Assembly (NCBI RefSeq): GCF_000420165.1
Contig: NZ_ATUK01000013.1
Coordinates: forward strand, 186,001-250,000
DNA: 64,000 nucleotides
Source: Thioalkalivibrio sp. AKL19
GTDB taxonomy: Bacteria > Pseudomonadota > Gammaproteobacteria > Ectothiorhodospirales > Ectothiorhodospiraceae
Reading direction: 5' to 3'
Shown: positions 8,692 through 16,835 of the stretch, one piece after another
How positions within the stretch are numbered: position 1 is the stretch's first letter
Layout: each line of letters begins with the position of its first letter
The notes under the pieces: model-generated
Databases searched by the model: none
Told to the model about the DNA's origin: nothing
Seen by the model: the letters and a program-made list of their open reading frames with translations, nothing else
Made by a program: the position numbers and the translations under genes

Positions 8692-9427
8692 TTACGTGCG
8701 TGAGGATCTGCTTCACCCGGCTCATGCCCACGTCCAGGTTCGCGGCAATGTCGTCCATGGTGATTTCGCCCTCGGCGCGTCCGGCCGCCCAGTTGGCGAT
8801 CACGGCACAGCAGGCATAATTCAGCCCGAGTTCGCGCGCCAGCGCCGCCTCCGGCATGCCGGTCATACCGACGAGGTCACAGCCGTCACGTTCGAGACGG
8901 TCAATCTCCGCGGCAGTCTCCAGGCGCGGCCCCTGCGTGGCTCCGTAGGTACCGTGTTCCACCGCATCGATCCCGAGCTCGTCGATCGCCCGGATAAGGG
9001 TCTGGCGGACTGACTCGCTGTACGGCCAGGTCATGTCGATGTGGGTCACCTCTTCCAGGTCGCCGCCTTCGAAGAAGGTGTTGGCGCGCGACCAGGTGTA
9101 GTCGATGATCTGGTCAGGGATTGCGACGATACCGGGTTTCATTTCCTCGGCGATCCCGCCGACCGCGGCCACCGCCACCACGTTGTCGATACCGGCGTTG
9201 TGCAGGGCCCAGATGTTCGCCCGGTAGTTCACCTGGTGCGGCGGGATGGTATGCCGGGCACCATGGCGCGGCAGAAACACGATCTCGGTATCGTTCAGGC
9301 GGCCGAACACCAGCGGCCCGGAGGGCTCGCCAAAAGGCGTGTGCATCACCTGGCGCCGGGTAATCTCCAGATCCTTCAGCCGGGTCAGGCCGGTGCCGCC
9401 AATCACGGCAATACGGGGTGCGGACAT
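8675..9427 (-). CDS. mtnP: S-methyl-5'-thioinosine phosphorylase (MTAP/PNP family)
   Basis: This 250-residue phosphorylase of the MTAP/PNP family splits methylthio-nucleosides with phosphate, releasing a purine base and 5-methylthioribose 1-phosphate. GGTGL near residue 11, HGxRH (HGARH, 55-59), TYGATQGPRLETAAEI and GMTGMPEA are family motifs. At the purine-binding site, where adenine-specific human MTAP has an aspartate, this protein has N212 (ANWAAG). That favours 6-oxopurines, as in the Pseudomonas methylthioinosine phosphorylase PA3004; this is inference from alignment by eye. It lies 21 bases after hpt, which would recycle the released hypoxanthine. Methylthioadenosine phosphorylase is the alternative. 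Confidence 0.88.
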   Translation of the reverse strand: MSAPRIAVIGGTGLTRLKDLEITRRQVMHTPFGEPSGPLVFGRLNDTEIVFLPRHGARHTIPPHQVNYRANIWALHNAGIDNVVAVAAVGGIAEEMKPGIVAIPDQIIDYTWSRANTFFEGGDLEEVTHIDMTWPYSESVRQTLIRAIDELGIDAVEHGTYGATQGPRLETAAEIDRLERDGCDLVGMTGMPEAALARELGLNYACCAVIANWAAGRAEGEITMDDIAANLDVGMSRVKQILTHVISSLS

Positions 9428-9448
9428 GAACGCCTCGAACGTCGGTGG

Positions 9449-10000
9449 TTAGTGGTCGGCCACGGCGAAGATGCCGGGAGCATTGCGCAGATAATCCTGG
9501 TAGTCCATGCCGTATCCGAACAGATAGCGGTTGGGCGCCTCCAGGGCCGCGTAATCGACGGTGATCGCGGGGTCCCGCTCGGGGTTGTGCTTGTCCACGA
9601 GGACGATCGAGATCACCTGCTCGGCCCCCTGCTCTACACAGAAGGTCTTGATCCCTTCCAGCGTGATGCCGCCGTCGAGGATGTCGTCGACAATCACGAC
9701 GGTACGCCCCTTCAACGCGGCCTGCGGGCGTGCCAGCCAGTGGAGCTGGTCACCACCACGGGTGCCACCGCGATAACGGGTGGCATGGAGATAGTCGACC
9801 TGCATCGGAAACGACCAGCGGGTCAGCAGTCCGCCCATCAGCACCACACCCCCGTTCATCACGCCCATCACCAGCGGGTTGCGGTTCTTCAACGCCGCCG
9901 CGGTGCGTTCGGCCAGGCGGTCGATGGCCATCTCGACGGCATCGCGACTGAAGAGGCAGTCGGCATCACGCAGGGTGGCTCGGGCCTGTTCCGGGCTCAT
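9449..10000 (-). CDS. hpt: Hypoxanthine-guanine phosphoribosyltransferase
   Basis: This 183-residue type I phosphoribosyltransferase makes IMP or GMP from hypoxanthine or guanine and PRPP. The PRPP loop is VVIVDDILDGGITL, and the upstream GVMNGGVVLMGGLL is the usual substrate-loop region. Start ATG at 10000 gives MSPEQARATLRDADCLF; longer frames reach back into the hairpin region and were rejected. It is followed by mtnP, so this two-gene unit can take methylthioinosine to IMP. The upstream neighbour dsrE is separated by a hairpin and 141 bases. Confidence 0.93.
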   Translation of the reverse strand: MSPEQARATLRDADCLFSRDAVEMAIDRLAERTAAALKNRNPLVMGVMNGGVVLMGGLLTRWSFPMQVDYLHATRYRGGTRGGDQLHWLARPQAALKGRTVVIVDDILDGGITLEGIKTFCVEQGAEQVISIVLVDKHNPERDPAITVDYAALEAPNRYLFGYGMDYQDYLRNAPGIFAVADH

Positions 10001-10094
10001 GGCATGTCCTGAGGGTGTCAGTGCGGGGAAATCATGTCCGAGCGCCGCGCAATCGGCAAGGTTGCCCTCGCCGTTCCTGGCCCCGGAAACGCAA

Positions 10095-10118
10095 CCGGCC
10101 GGCACAAGGGCCGGCCGG
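10095..10118 (-). terminator. GC-rich hairpin downstream of dsrE
   Basis: A 9-base-pair perfect stem of alternating CCGG/GGCC with a 6-base loop lies 24 bases after the dsrE stop. On the minus strand it is followed by TTGCGTTT, only a weak T run. It probably ends the dsrE message before hpt. Confidence 0.5.
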
Positions 10119-10141
10119 CTAGCGAACAAACGTCGGAGACC

Positions 10142-10510
10142 TTAGTAGGTAAAGGTGACCGTGTCGTCGTCCATTGCCTCGGAGATCACGTAGGCGCCGC
10201 CCACGGTTTCTTCGATTTCGGGGATCAGGTCGTTGCCCCACAGGTCCAGGGTCGGGGTGCAGACCTTCATCACGACGCCGGCTTCGTGGGCGTCCTTCAT
10301 GAAGTCGTAGACGCTCTTGCTGGAGCCTTCCTGCACGAACAGGTTCTCGGCCACACCCTTCTTGGCGAGTTCCCCGGCACGGCCGGTCATCACGACTTCA
10401 ACGTCGTATTCCATGGCGGCGGCGACGGTGGCCTGGAAGAACGGGGCACCCAGTTCGGAAGCGTTGCTCGGGTCGGTGTTGACCATGACGATCAGGAGCT
10501 TGTCGGCCAT
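10142..10510 (-). CDS. DsrE/DsrF-like family protein
   Basis: This 122-residue single-domain protein of the DsrE/DsrF/TusD fold reads MADKLLIVMVNTDPSN... with C84 in VMKVCTPTLDLWGND. The cysteine position matches the sulfur-carrying cysteine of several DsrE-like proteins, so persulfide transfer is possible. In sulfur oxidisers such proteins hand sulfane sulfur between TusA, DsrEFH or sHdr systems. None of these partners is next to it here, so its role is inferred only at family level. It is a single-gene unit with a near-consensus sigma-70 promoter and its own hairpin, suggesting strong, separate expression. Confidence 0.82.
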   Translation of the reverse strand: MADKLLIVMVNTDPSNASELGAPFFQATVAAAMEYDVEVVMTGRAGELAKKGVAENLFVQEGSSKSVYDFMKDAHEAGVVMKVCTPTLDLWGNDLIPEIEETVGGAYVISEAMDDDTVTFTY

Positions 10511-10576
10511 TTTGGATCTCCAACTTCAGTGGTGAGTGTGAATATTAATAGCTGCTCAATTGCAAACCGGTGGCGC

Positions 10577-10606
10577 ATTATAGGCGCCTCGGCTCGCGGG
10601 CGCCAA
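10577..10606 (-). promoter_or_regulatory. Sigma-70 promoter of dsrE-family gene
   Basis: On the minus strand TTGGCG and a perfect TATAAT are separated by 18 bases. The -10 lies 67 bases before the dsrE ATG. The spacer itself contains the inverted repeat GGCGCC around the -10, and an AT-rich leader (AGCTATTAATATT) follows. This is among the best promoter matches in the window. Confidence 0.75.
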
Positions 10607-10621
10607 TCCACTTTGATGGGC

Positions 10622-11665
10622 TCATGCAATCGCCAGCTGGCTGGCCTGGAGCCAGTGCGCCAGTTGTGCGCGCAGCGCGGTGATCCGGTGTCTGTCGGCC
10701 TCCACCGGGCGCGCCCGCAACCGCTCCAGGCGGCGCCGTGCCTCGGGTGACAGGGGCTGACCTGCCTGAGCGGAAAGAATGGTGTCGGCTTGTTCCGGCT
10801 GGTTGCAGATCAGCACCATGTCGCAGCCGGCCGCTCGCGCCGCCGTGGCCCGCTCGGCTGGATCACCCACCTTCTCGGCCCCGACCATGGCCAGGTCATC
10901 GCTGAGGATCGCGCCGCGATAGCGCAGCTCGCGCCGCAGAATGTCCTGCAGCCAGACCCGCGAGAAGCCCGCGGGCTGGGCGTCGACCTGCGGGTACACT
11001 ACATGGGCCGGCATGACACCTTCGAGATCGCCCAGGACCGGGCGAAAGGCCTCCAGGTCCTGGTTCTCGATCTCGGACAGCGGCCGGTCGTCCACCGGCA
11101 GGGCCACATGCGAGTCGGCGGCCACCGCGCCGTGCCCCGGAAAATGCTTCCCGACGGCCGCCATCCCGGCGGCCCCGAGGCCGCGGATCAGCTCCGCGGC
11201 AAGGCGCGCGATCACGTCCGGGTCATGATGGAATGCACGATCCCCGATGACCTCGCTGATCTCCAGGTCACGGTCCAGCACCGGGGCAAAGCTGAAGTCG
11301 ATGTCCACGGAGCGCAGTTCGCGGCCAAGCAGTTCGCCGGTCGCGCGCGCCAGCTCGCAGGCCTTGTTGCGGTCGAGATCGTAGACATGGCCCAGCTGCC
11401 GCATGGGCGGGATGGCGGTGAAGCCTTCGCGCAGGCGCTGCACCCGCCCGCCTTCCTGGTCGACGGCGATCAGGATGCCGGGGCGTTCGGCACGAATGGC
11501 CGCAACCAGCGCGGCGACCTGTTCCGGCGCACCCACGTTGCGGGCGAACAGGATGACCCCGCCGGTGGCCGGATGGCGAAGGCGTTCACGGTCTTCCGGG
11601 GTCAGTTCCAGCCCGGTGACGTCGAGCATCACCGGGCCGAGGGGCAAGGGGGTGTTTTCGGACAT
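10622..11665 (-). CDS. nagZ: Beta-N-acetylhexosaminidase NagZ
   Basis: This 347-residue glycoside hydrolase family 3 enzyme removes N-acetylglucosamine from anhydromuropeptides during cytosolic cell-wall recycling. Motifs are FARNVGAPEQV, DQEGGRVQRL, KHFPGHG (H178 in the catalytic loop) and the nucleophile D256 in AILSDDLAM. It has no signal peptide, as expected. It lies downstream of uvrB (42 bases) and upstream of dsrE and hpt-mtnP; Pseudomonas also keeps nagZ beside the methylthioinosine phosphorylase gene, which supports both calls. Confidence 0.95.
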   Translation of the reverse strand: MSENTPLPLGPVMLDVTGLELTPEDRERLRHPATGGVILFARNVGAPEQVAALVAAIRAERPGILIAVDQEGGRVQRLREGFTAIPPMRQLGHVYDLDRNKACELARATGELLGRELRSVDIDFSFAPVLDRDLEISEVIGDRAFHHDPDVIARLAAELIRGLGAAGMAAVGKHFPGHGAVAADSHVALPVDDRPLSEIENQDLEAFRPVLGDLEGVMPAHVVYPQVDAQPAGFSRVWLQDILRRELRYRGAILSDDLAMVGAEKVGDPAERATAARAAGCDMVLICNQPEQADTILSAQAGQPLSPEARRRLERLRARPVEADRHRITALRAQLAHWLQASQLAIA

Positions 11666-11707
11666 CGCTAAGGGGCTCGGATCGACGCTCCCGCGGGAGC
11701 CATCTTT

Positions 11708-13768
11708 TCAGGATAGCGAGGCTTCGGGGAGAAACGCGAGTGCCTTCAGCTTTTCGATGCGGTCGCGAATGCGGGCGGCCTCCTCGAATTCGAGGTCGCG
11801 GGCCTTGGCAAACATCTCCTGTTCCAGGCGTTCGATCTCTTTCGCGGCGTTCTCCGGCGCGCCGAGGTAATCCGCGCCCTCTTCCGCCACCTTGCGGCCG
11901 CGCCGACCTCCGGATCCCGGCGTGGCATTGCGCGCCTCGAGGATGTCCGCGATGTTCTTGCGGATTCCCTTGGGTGTGATGCCGTGAAGCTTGTTGTGCT
12001 CGATCTGTCGTTCGCGCCGCCGTTCGGTCTCGTCGATCGCGCGTTGCATCGAACCGGTGACCTTGTCGGCATACAGGATTGCCTTGCCGTTCACGTTGCG
12101 AGCGGCCCGGCCGATGGTCTGGATCAGCGAGCGGTCGGAGCGCAGAAAGCCTTCCTTGTCCGCGTCGAGGATCGCCACCAGCGAGACCTCGGGCATATCG
12201 AGCCCCTCGCGCAGCAGGTTGATGCCCACCAGCACGTCGAACTCGCCGAGGCGCAGGTCCCGGATGATCTCCATGCGCTCGACGGTGTCGATATCGGAGT
12301 GCAGGTAGCGCACGCGCACGCCGTGTTCCGAGAGGTAGTCCGTCAAATCCTCGGCCATGCGCTTGGTCAGCGTGGTGATCAGTACGCGTTCATCTCGCTC
12401 CACCCGATCGCGTACCTCGGACAGGCAGTCATCCACCTGGGCCCCGGCCGGGCGCACCTCGAGGACGGGGTCCAGCAGGCCGGTCGGGCGTACGACCTGA
12501 TCGACGATAGCCCCGGCGTGCTCGCGCTCGTAGGGGCCCGGCGTAGCTGACACGTAGATCGTCTGCGGCTGCAGCGCTTCGAACTCCTCGAAACGCAGGG
12601 GCCGGTTGTCGAGTGCCGACGGCAGGCGGAAGCCGTACTCCACCAGCGTCTCCTTGCGCGAGCGGTCCCCCTTGTACATCCCGCCCACCTGCGGCACCGA
12701 CACGTGGGATTCGTCGATCACCAGCAATGCATCCTTGGGCAGGTAGTCGAAGAAGGTCGGCGGCGGCTCGCCCGGCGCACGCCCGGAGAGATAGCGCGAG
12801 TAGTTCTCGATGCCGTTGCAGTAGCCGATCTCCAGGATCATCTCCAGATCGAACAGCGTCCGCTGTTCCAGCCGCTGCGCCTCGACCAGGCGATCCTCCT
12901 TGCGCAGGAAGTCCAGGCGCTCCTTCAGCTCGTCGCGGATGTGGTCCACCGCCTCCAGCAAGGTCTCGCGCGGCGTCACGTAGTGTGTCTTCGGGTAGAT
13001 CGTCAGCCGCGGTACGGTGCGCAGCTGCTCGCCGGTCAGCGGGTCGAAGTACGAAAGACGCTCGACCTCGTCGTCGAACAGCTCGATGCGCACGGCCTCG
13101 TTGTCGGACTCCGCCGGATGGATGTCGATGACTTCGCCCCGCACGCGATAGGTGGCACGGCGCAGCTCGGTATCGTTGCGGGTGTACTGCAGCTCGGCCA
13201 GGCGGCGCAGCAGGTCGCGCTGGTCGATCCGGTCGCCCCGCTCCACGTGCAGCACCATGGAGAGATACTTGCGCGGATCCCCGAGGCCATAGATCGCCGA
13301 GACCGAGGCCACGATGATCGCGTCGCGCCGTTCCAGCAGGGCGCGGGTCGCCGACAGGCGCATCTGCTCGATGTGATCGTTGATCGAGGCATCCTTCTCG
13401 ATGTAGGTATCCGACGACGGGACGTAGGCCTCGGGCTGGTAGTAGTCGTAGTAGGAAACGAAGTACTCCACCGTGTTGTGCGGGAAGAACTCCTTGAATT
13501 CCCCGTACAATTGCGCAGCCAGGGTCTTGTTCGGGGCGAGGATGATCGTTGGACGCTGTACCTGTTCGATCACGTTGGCGATGGTGAAGGTCTTGCCCGA
13601 GCCGGTCACGCCAAGCAGAACCTGGTGTGCCAGACCGGCCTCCAGACCCTCGGTCAGGGCCTGGATGGCCGTGGGTTGATCGCCCGCCGGCTGGTACTCG
13701 GACACGACCTTGAATTGTTCGCCTTCGCCTGGCTGCACCTTATCCTCCGCGCCTGATTTCAGTATCAT
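11708..13768 (-). CDS. uvrB: UvrABC excinuclease subunit B
   Basis: This 686-residue helicase-like subunit of nucleotide excision repair verifies DNA damage and loads UvrC. Walker A is [14 protein letters not shown]; the beta-hairpin region [13 protein letters not shown], the Walker B-like [10 protein letters not shown] and the helicase motif [12 protein letters not shown] follow. The C-terminal UVR coiled-coil motif ([20 protein letters not shown] region) binds UvrC. Length is normal. The ATG at 13768 is the only good start; its ribosome site is weak. It diverges from the aspartate aminotransferase gene over only 55 bases. nagZ follows on the same strand. Confidence 0.97.
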   Translation of the reverse strand: MILKSGAEDKVQPGEGEQFKVVSEYQPAGDQPTAIQALTEGLEAGLAHQVLLGVTGSGKTFTIANVIEQVQRPTIILAPNKTLAAQLYGEFKEFFPHNTVEYFVSYYDYYQPEAYVPSSDTYIEKDASINDHIEQMRLSATRALLERRDAIIVASVSAIYGLGDPRKYLSMVLHVERGDRIDQRDLLRRLAELQYTRNDTELRRATYRVRGEVIDIHPAESDNEAVRIELFDDEVERLSYFDPLTGEQLRTVPRLTIYPKTHYVTPRETLLEAVDHIRDELKERLDFLRKEDRLVEAQRLEQRTLFDLEMILEIGYCNGIENYSRYLSGRAPGEPPPTFFDYLPKDALLVIDESHVSVPQVGGMYKGDRSRKETLVEYGFRLPSALDNRPLRFEEFEALQPQTIYVSATPGPYEREHAGAIVDQVVRPTGLLDPVLEVRPAGAQVDDCLSEVRDRVERDERVLITTLTKRMAEDLTDYLSEHGVRVRYLHSDIDTVERMEIIRDLRLGEFDVLVGINLLREGLDMPEVSLVAILDADKEGFLRSDRSLIQTIGRAARNVNGKAILYADKVTGSMQRAIDETERRRERQIEHNKLHGITPKGIRKNIADILEARNATPGSGGRRGRKVAEEGADYLGAPENAAKEIERLEQEMFAKARDLEFEEAARIRDRIEKLKALAFLPEASLS

Positions 13769-13823
13769 TTCGCACCCGGCCGCCCACGCGGTCCCTTGTC
13801 CCGATCACACAGAGGCCTACCCC

Positions 13824-15014
13824 TTGGATATCGAGCTCTCCGACCGCGTCCAGCGCATCCAGCCCTCCCCCACCCTGGCCGTCAGCGCGCTGGCCGCACA
13901 GCTGCGCGCCGAGGGCCGGGACATTGTCGGGCTGGGGGCCGGAGAACCGGATTTCGATACCCCCGAGCATATCAAGCAGGCCGCGATCGACGCGCTTGCC
14001 CGCGGAGAAACCAAGTACACTCCGGTGGACGGCACGGCCAGCCTGAAGGCCGCGATCATTCGCAAGTTCGATCGTGACAACGGCCTGACGTTCACCCCCG
14101 ACCAGATCCTGGTCTCCTCCGGCGGCAAGCAGAGCATCTTCAATCTCTGCCAGGCCTTGCTCAATCCCGGTGACGAGGTGGTGATCCCGGCGCCCTACTG
14201 GGTGTCCTATCCGGATATCGCCCTGCTTGCGGGGGCCCGGCCCGTGATCGTCAGCGCCGAACAGGAGGCCGGTTTTCGTATTACCGGCGAGCAACTCGAG
14301 GCCGCGATCACCCCGAACACTCGCCTGGTGTTCCTGAACAGCCCGTCCAATCCCACCGGGGCCGCCTACTCGGCCGAGGAACTGACGGAACTGGCCGACG
14401 TCCTGCGCCGCCATCCCCGTGTCGTCATCGCGACCGATGACATGTACGAACACATCCTTTTTGCCGGGGCGCCGTTCGTGAACATCGTCAACGTCGCACC
14501 GGACCTGCTGGAGCGCACCGTGGTCCTCAACGGTGTGTCCAAGGCCTACGCGATGACCGGCTGGCGTATTGGCTACGCCGGCGGGCCGAAGAACCTGATC
14601 GCGGCGATGAAAAAGATCCAGTCGCAGAGCACTTCCAACCCGACCTCCATCGCGCAGGCCGGTGCCGAGGCCGCGCTGAATGGCGACCAGGGCTGCGTGG
14701 TCGCCATGTGTTCCGCCTTTGCCGAGCGCGCACGCCACGTGGTGGCCGGACTCAACGCCATCGACGGCATCGACTGCCGGATGCCCGATGGCACCTTCTA
14801 CTGTTTTCCGCGCGTCACCGGACTCATGGAAGCCGCCGATATCGACACCGACGTGGCCCTGACCAAGCAGCTGCTGGACGAGGTGGGCGTTGCCCTCGTC
14901 CCCGGCAGCGCCTTTGGGGCCCATGGCCACGTTCGCGTCTCCTTTGCCACCAGCGTCGACCAGCTCGACAAGGCACTGGAACGCCTGCGCCAGTTCGTCG
15001 CAAGCCACCGCTGA
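13824..15014 (+). CDS. Aspartate aminotransferase (class I, AAT-1b type)
   Basis: This 396-residue fold-type I aminotransferase exchanges amino groups between aspartate and oxaloacetate, often with some aromatic or prephenate activity in the 1b subgroup. Key motifs are VGLGAGEPDFDTPEHI, SGGKQSIFN, PAPYWVSYPD, LNSPSNPTGAAYS and the PLP lysine K240 in GVSKAYAMTGWRIGYAG. The start appears to be TTG at 13824 (preceded by AGAGG), giving MDIELSDRVQRIQPS, the normal N-terminus; the nearest ATG would lie inside uvrB. It is followed by a tRNA gene with its own promoter. Confidence 0.92.
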   Translation: MDIELSDRVQRIQPSPTLAVSALAAQLRAEGRDIVGLGAGEPDFDTPEHIKQAAIDALARGETKYTPVDGTASLKAAIIRKFDRDNGLTFTPDQILVSSGGKQSIFNLCQALLNPGDEVVIPAPYWVSYPDIALLAGARPVIVSAEQEAGFRITGEQLEAAITPNTRLVFLNSPSNPTGAAYSAEELTELADVLRRHPRVVIATDDMYEHILFAGAPFVNIVNVAPDLLERTVVLNGVSKAYAMTGWRIGYAGGPKNLIAAMKKIQSQSTSNPTSIAQAGAEAALNGDQGCVVAMCSAFAERARHVVAGLNAIDGIDCRMPDGTFYCFPRVTGLMEAADIDTDVALTKQLLDEVGVALVPGSAFGAHGHVRVSFATSVDQLDKALERLRQFVASHR

Positions 15015-15058
15015 TCCGAGAACGGGCAGCGTGAAGGCGCGAGGTGGCCAGATTTTCC

Positions 15059-15087
15059 TTGACGCCCTCGCCCCGCCCCATTAGGAT
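15059..15087 (+). promoter_or_regulatory. Promoter of tRNA-Asn
   Basis: TTGACG, a 17-base spacer and TAGGAT precede the tRNA gene by 11 bases. The spacing and position are what a sigma-70 stable-RNA promoter needs. Confidence 0.7.
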
Positions 15088-15098
15088 TTGCGCCCAAT

Positions 15099-15174
15099 TC
15101 CCCGGTAGCTCAGTCGGTAGAGCGGGTGACTGTTAATCACTAGGTCGGCGGTTCGAGCCCGTCCCGGGGAGCCA
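15099..15174 (+). tRNA. tRNA-Asn (anticodon GTT), CCA encoded
   Basis: The 76-base gene folds as a full cloverleaf. The 7-bp acceptor stem is TCCCCGG/CCGGGGA with G discriminator and encoded CCA. The D-arm has AGCTCAGTCGGTAGAGC. The anticodon GTT is at 15132-15134 in a TGTTAAT loop, and the T-arm has GTTCGAGCC. It reads AAC/AAU codons. It has its own promoter and is followed at once by a strong hairpin. Confidence 0.98.
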
Positions 15175-15181
15175 GATATAA

Positions 15182-15216
15182 AGAAAGGGCCAGGTCACTG
15201 CGACCTGGCCCTTTCT
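15182..15216. terminator. Bidirectional intrinsic terminator between tRNA-Asn and the diheme cytochrome gene
   Basis: A perfect 15-base-pair stem (AGAAAGGGCCAGGTC and its complement) encloses a 5-base loop. Read on plus, the stem ends in CCCTTTCT after the tRNA. Read on minus it ends in CCCTTTCTTTATAT, a better T run, 28 bases after the cytochrome gene stop. It can serve both convergent units. Confidence 0.85.
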
Positions 15217-15243
15217 CGTGGTGCGTGAGTTGTTTCACCCTCG

Positions 15244-16152
15244 CTAGTCGGGTTCGTGCTCGATGGGATCGAGGGATCCGATATAGGCCGCGATGGCGCG
15301 CCGATCGGCATCAGTAAGATGGGCGGTGCCATGATCGATGACGTCGGCCATGCTGCCCCCGGCAAAGTCCCCGTCCCGGGTCAGGCCCATCTCGAGGTAG
15401 CGCGCGATATGCCGCTCGCCCCAGCGCCCGATCCCGGTCTCGCGATCGGGGGTGATGTTCGGTGCGACATCGCCGTCGGGCAGACGGGCCCCGGCCCCGA
15501 TGCGGTTCAGGTCCAGTCCGCCGGTCCGGGTGCGCGGGGTGTGGCACTCCATGCAGTGGCCGAGGGCGTTGGTCAGATAGGCCCCACGGTTCCAGTCGTC
15601 CGACTGCTCGGGATCGGGCTCGAAGGCTCCCGGTTCGAAATGCAGCCACTTCCAGCCCACCAGGGACGGCCGGAACCGCGCATACCAGACCAGGTCGTGC
15701 GGAGTGTTCTCGCGGGCGACCGGTTCCACTCCGGACTGCAGAAAGGCCCACAGGGCTTCCACGTCGCGCGGTTGCATCCGGGTGTACGCGGTATACGGAA
15801 AGGCCGGATAGTAGTGCCGCCCGTCCGGGCCGCGGCCTTCCAGCAGGGCGCGCTTGAAGTCCTCCTCCGACCAGTCTCCGATACCGTATTCCTTATCCGG
15901 AGTGATATTCGGGCCGTAGAACGCGCCAAACGGGCTCTCGATGGCCCGTCCGCCGGCCAGGAAATCGCCGTCGTCCGCCGTGTGGCAGGTCACGCAGCCA
16001 CCGGCGCGCAGGACATACTCGCCATAGGCGATCTGCTCATCGGATCCGACTGCCGGGTCGTGCTCGCCGATCGAAACATCGGCCCGGGCCGTCGCAGCCA
16101 CCAGAAAAAGGGCTGACAGGCAGGCTGTCAGCCCCTCCTTGCGCAGCACCAC
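15244..16152 (-). CDS. Diheme cytochrome c, exported
   Basis: This is a 302-residue periplasmic electron carrier with two class I heme domains. Heme motifs are C53-V-T-C56-H57 and C200-M-E-C203-H204. The first domain has YPAFPYTAYTRMQPRDVEALWAFL, a typical distal-Met segment, and the second has GGSMADVI. The domains resemble the cytochrome subunits of alcohol/gluconate dehydrogenases and diheme cytochromes of sulfur oxidisers; the partner enzyme is unknown. The signal peptide is MVLRKEG-hydrophobic-ATARA. The start is GTG at 16152 (or 16149), with no clear ribosome site before it. A complete intrinsic terminator lies inside its signal-peptide codons. The cytochrome c' gene is directly upstream. 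Confidence 0.85.
   Translation of the reverse strand: MVLRKEGLTACLSALFLVAATARADVSIGEHDPAVGSDEQIAYGEYVLRAGGCVTCHTADDGDFLAGGRAIESPFGAFYGPNITPDKEYGIGDWSEEDFKRALLEGRGPDGRHYYPAFPYTAYTRMQPRDVEALWAFLQSGVEPVARENTPHDLVWYARFRPSLVGWKWLHFEPGAFEPDPEQSDDWNRGAYLTNALGHCMECHTPRTRTGGLDLNRIGAGARLPDGDVAPNITPDRETGIGRWGERHIARYLEMGLTRDGDFAGGSMADVIDHGTAHLTDADRRAIAAYIGSLDPIEHEPD
16105..16134 (-). terminator. Intrinsic terminator inside the 5' end of the diheme cytochrome gene
   Basis: On the minus strand GGGCTGACAG and CTGTCAGCCC form a perfect 10-bp stem with a 5-base loop, followed directly by TTTTT. It begins 24 bases after the cytochrome c' stop, the normal place for a terminator. It also falls at codons 7 to 16 of the downstream gene, so most transcripts from cytochrome c' should end there. 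Confidence 0.8.
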
Positions 16153-16158
16153 CGCGAA

Positions 16159-16626
16159 TCAGTCGCGGCGGAAGTCGTCGTGGCAGGCCTGGCAGGACTG
16201 CCCGAGGTTGCGGAAGCGAATGGCATATTCGTCTTCGTCACCCGCTTCGACCGCCGCATGCAGGGCCTTGGCGGCCTCCTGGGTGTCGCTGGAGAGCTCC
16301 TTGAAGTGCTCCCAGTCGTCCCAGATCTCTTCCTTGGCATCGGTGTCCGGGAAGTCACTGCCCTCCGGGAACAGGCCCGGGATATCCTGGCTGAGCGCCA
16401 CCAGCTGGCTGGTATGCATCTTCAGGTTGTCGCCAAAATCGGCGCCATCCACGACGACGGCCGCGATGGCGCCGACGTTCCCGCCGATCGCGCGCATCAC
16501 GCCCTGGCGGTAGTCAATGGTGGCCTCGTGTTCATCGAAGGCATGAACGGTGCTGGTCGCGCCCAGCCCGATGGTCAATGCGGCGGCCACGGTGGTGGCG
16601 GTAAACAGTCGTGCTACGTTCTTCAT
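16159..16626 (-). CDS. Cytochrome c' (four-helix, high-spin)
   Basis: This 155-residue periplasmic class II cytochrome c has a signal peptide of about 29 residues (MKNVARLFTATTVAAALTIG...VHA). The mature four-helix protein starts FDEHEATIDYRQGVMRAIGGN. The heme motif C145-QA-C148-H149 stands near the C-terminus, as the family requires. Cytochromes c' bind NO and CO at a five-coordinate heme and often protect against nitrosative stress. Start ATG at 16626 has GGAGG eight bases upstream. A perfect 17-bp palindrome lies about 50 bases before the start and may control it. A terminator follows the gene. Confidence 0.93.
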   Translation of the reverse strand: MKNVARLFTATTVAAALTIGLGATSTVHAFDEHEATIDYRQGVMRAIGGNVGAIAAVVVDGADFGDNLKMHTSQLVALSQDIPGLFPEGSDFPDTDAKEEIWDDWEHFKELSSDTQEAAKALHAAVEAGDEDEYAIRFRNLGQSCQACHDDFRRD

Positions 16627-16678
16627 GGTGTTTCCTCCCTGTACCGAACAAAGGATTCGCCTGCATCTGGCGAACCGG

Positions 16679-16695
16679 ATATTGGGACCCAATAT
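16679..16695. promoter_or_regulatory. Perfect 17-bp palindrome upstream of cytochrome c' (putative operator)
   Basis: ATATTGGGACCCAATAT is fully symmetrical about a central base. On the minus strand it overlaps TATATT, a plausible -10 element for the cytochrome c' gene. A repressor bound here would block that promoter. The regulator is not identified; NO-sensing Rrf2-family proteins are one guess from the gene's usual role, but the motif is not their known box. Confidence 0.5.
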
Positions 16696-16835
16696 AGACG
16701 GTAGGCCCGCCCGATTTCCATGAGCACGGTCTTGATCCCGCATGCCGGACGGGCCCTCTCCGTTGACCCCACGCCCAATGAGGGGTTCCGTGCGAACCCG
16801 GTACAATCACCCCGCATCCATTCGCCGCCGCAAAC

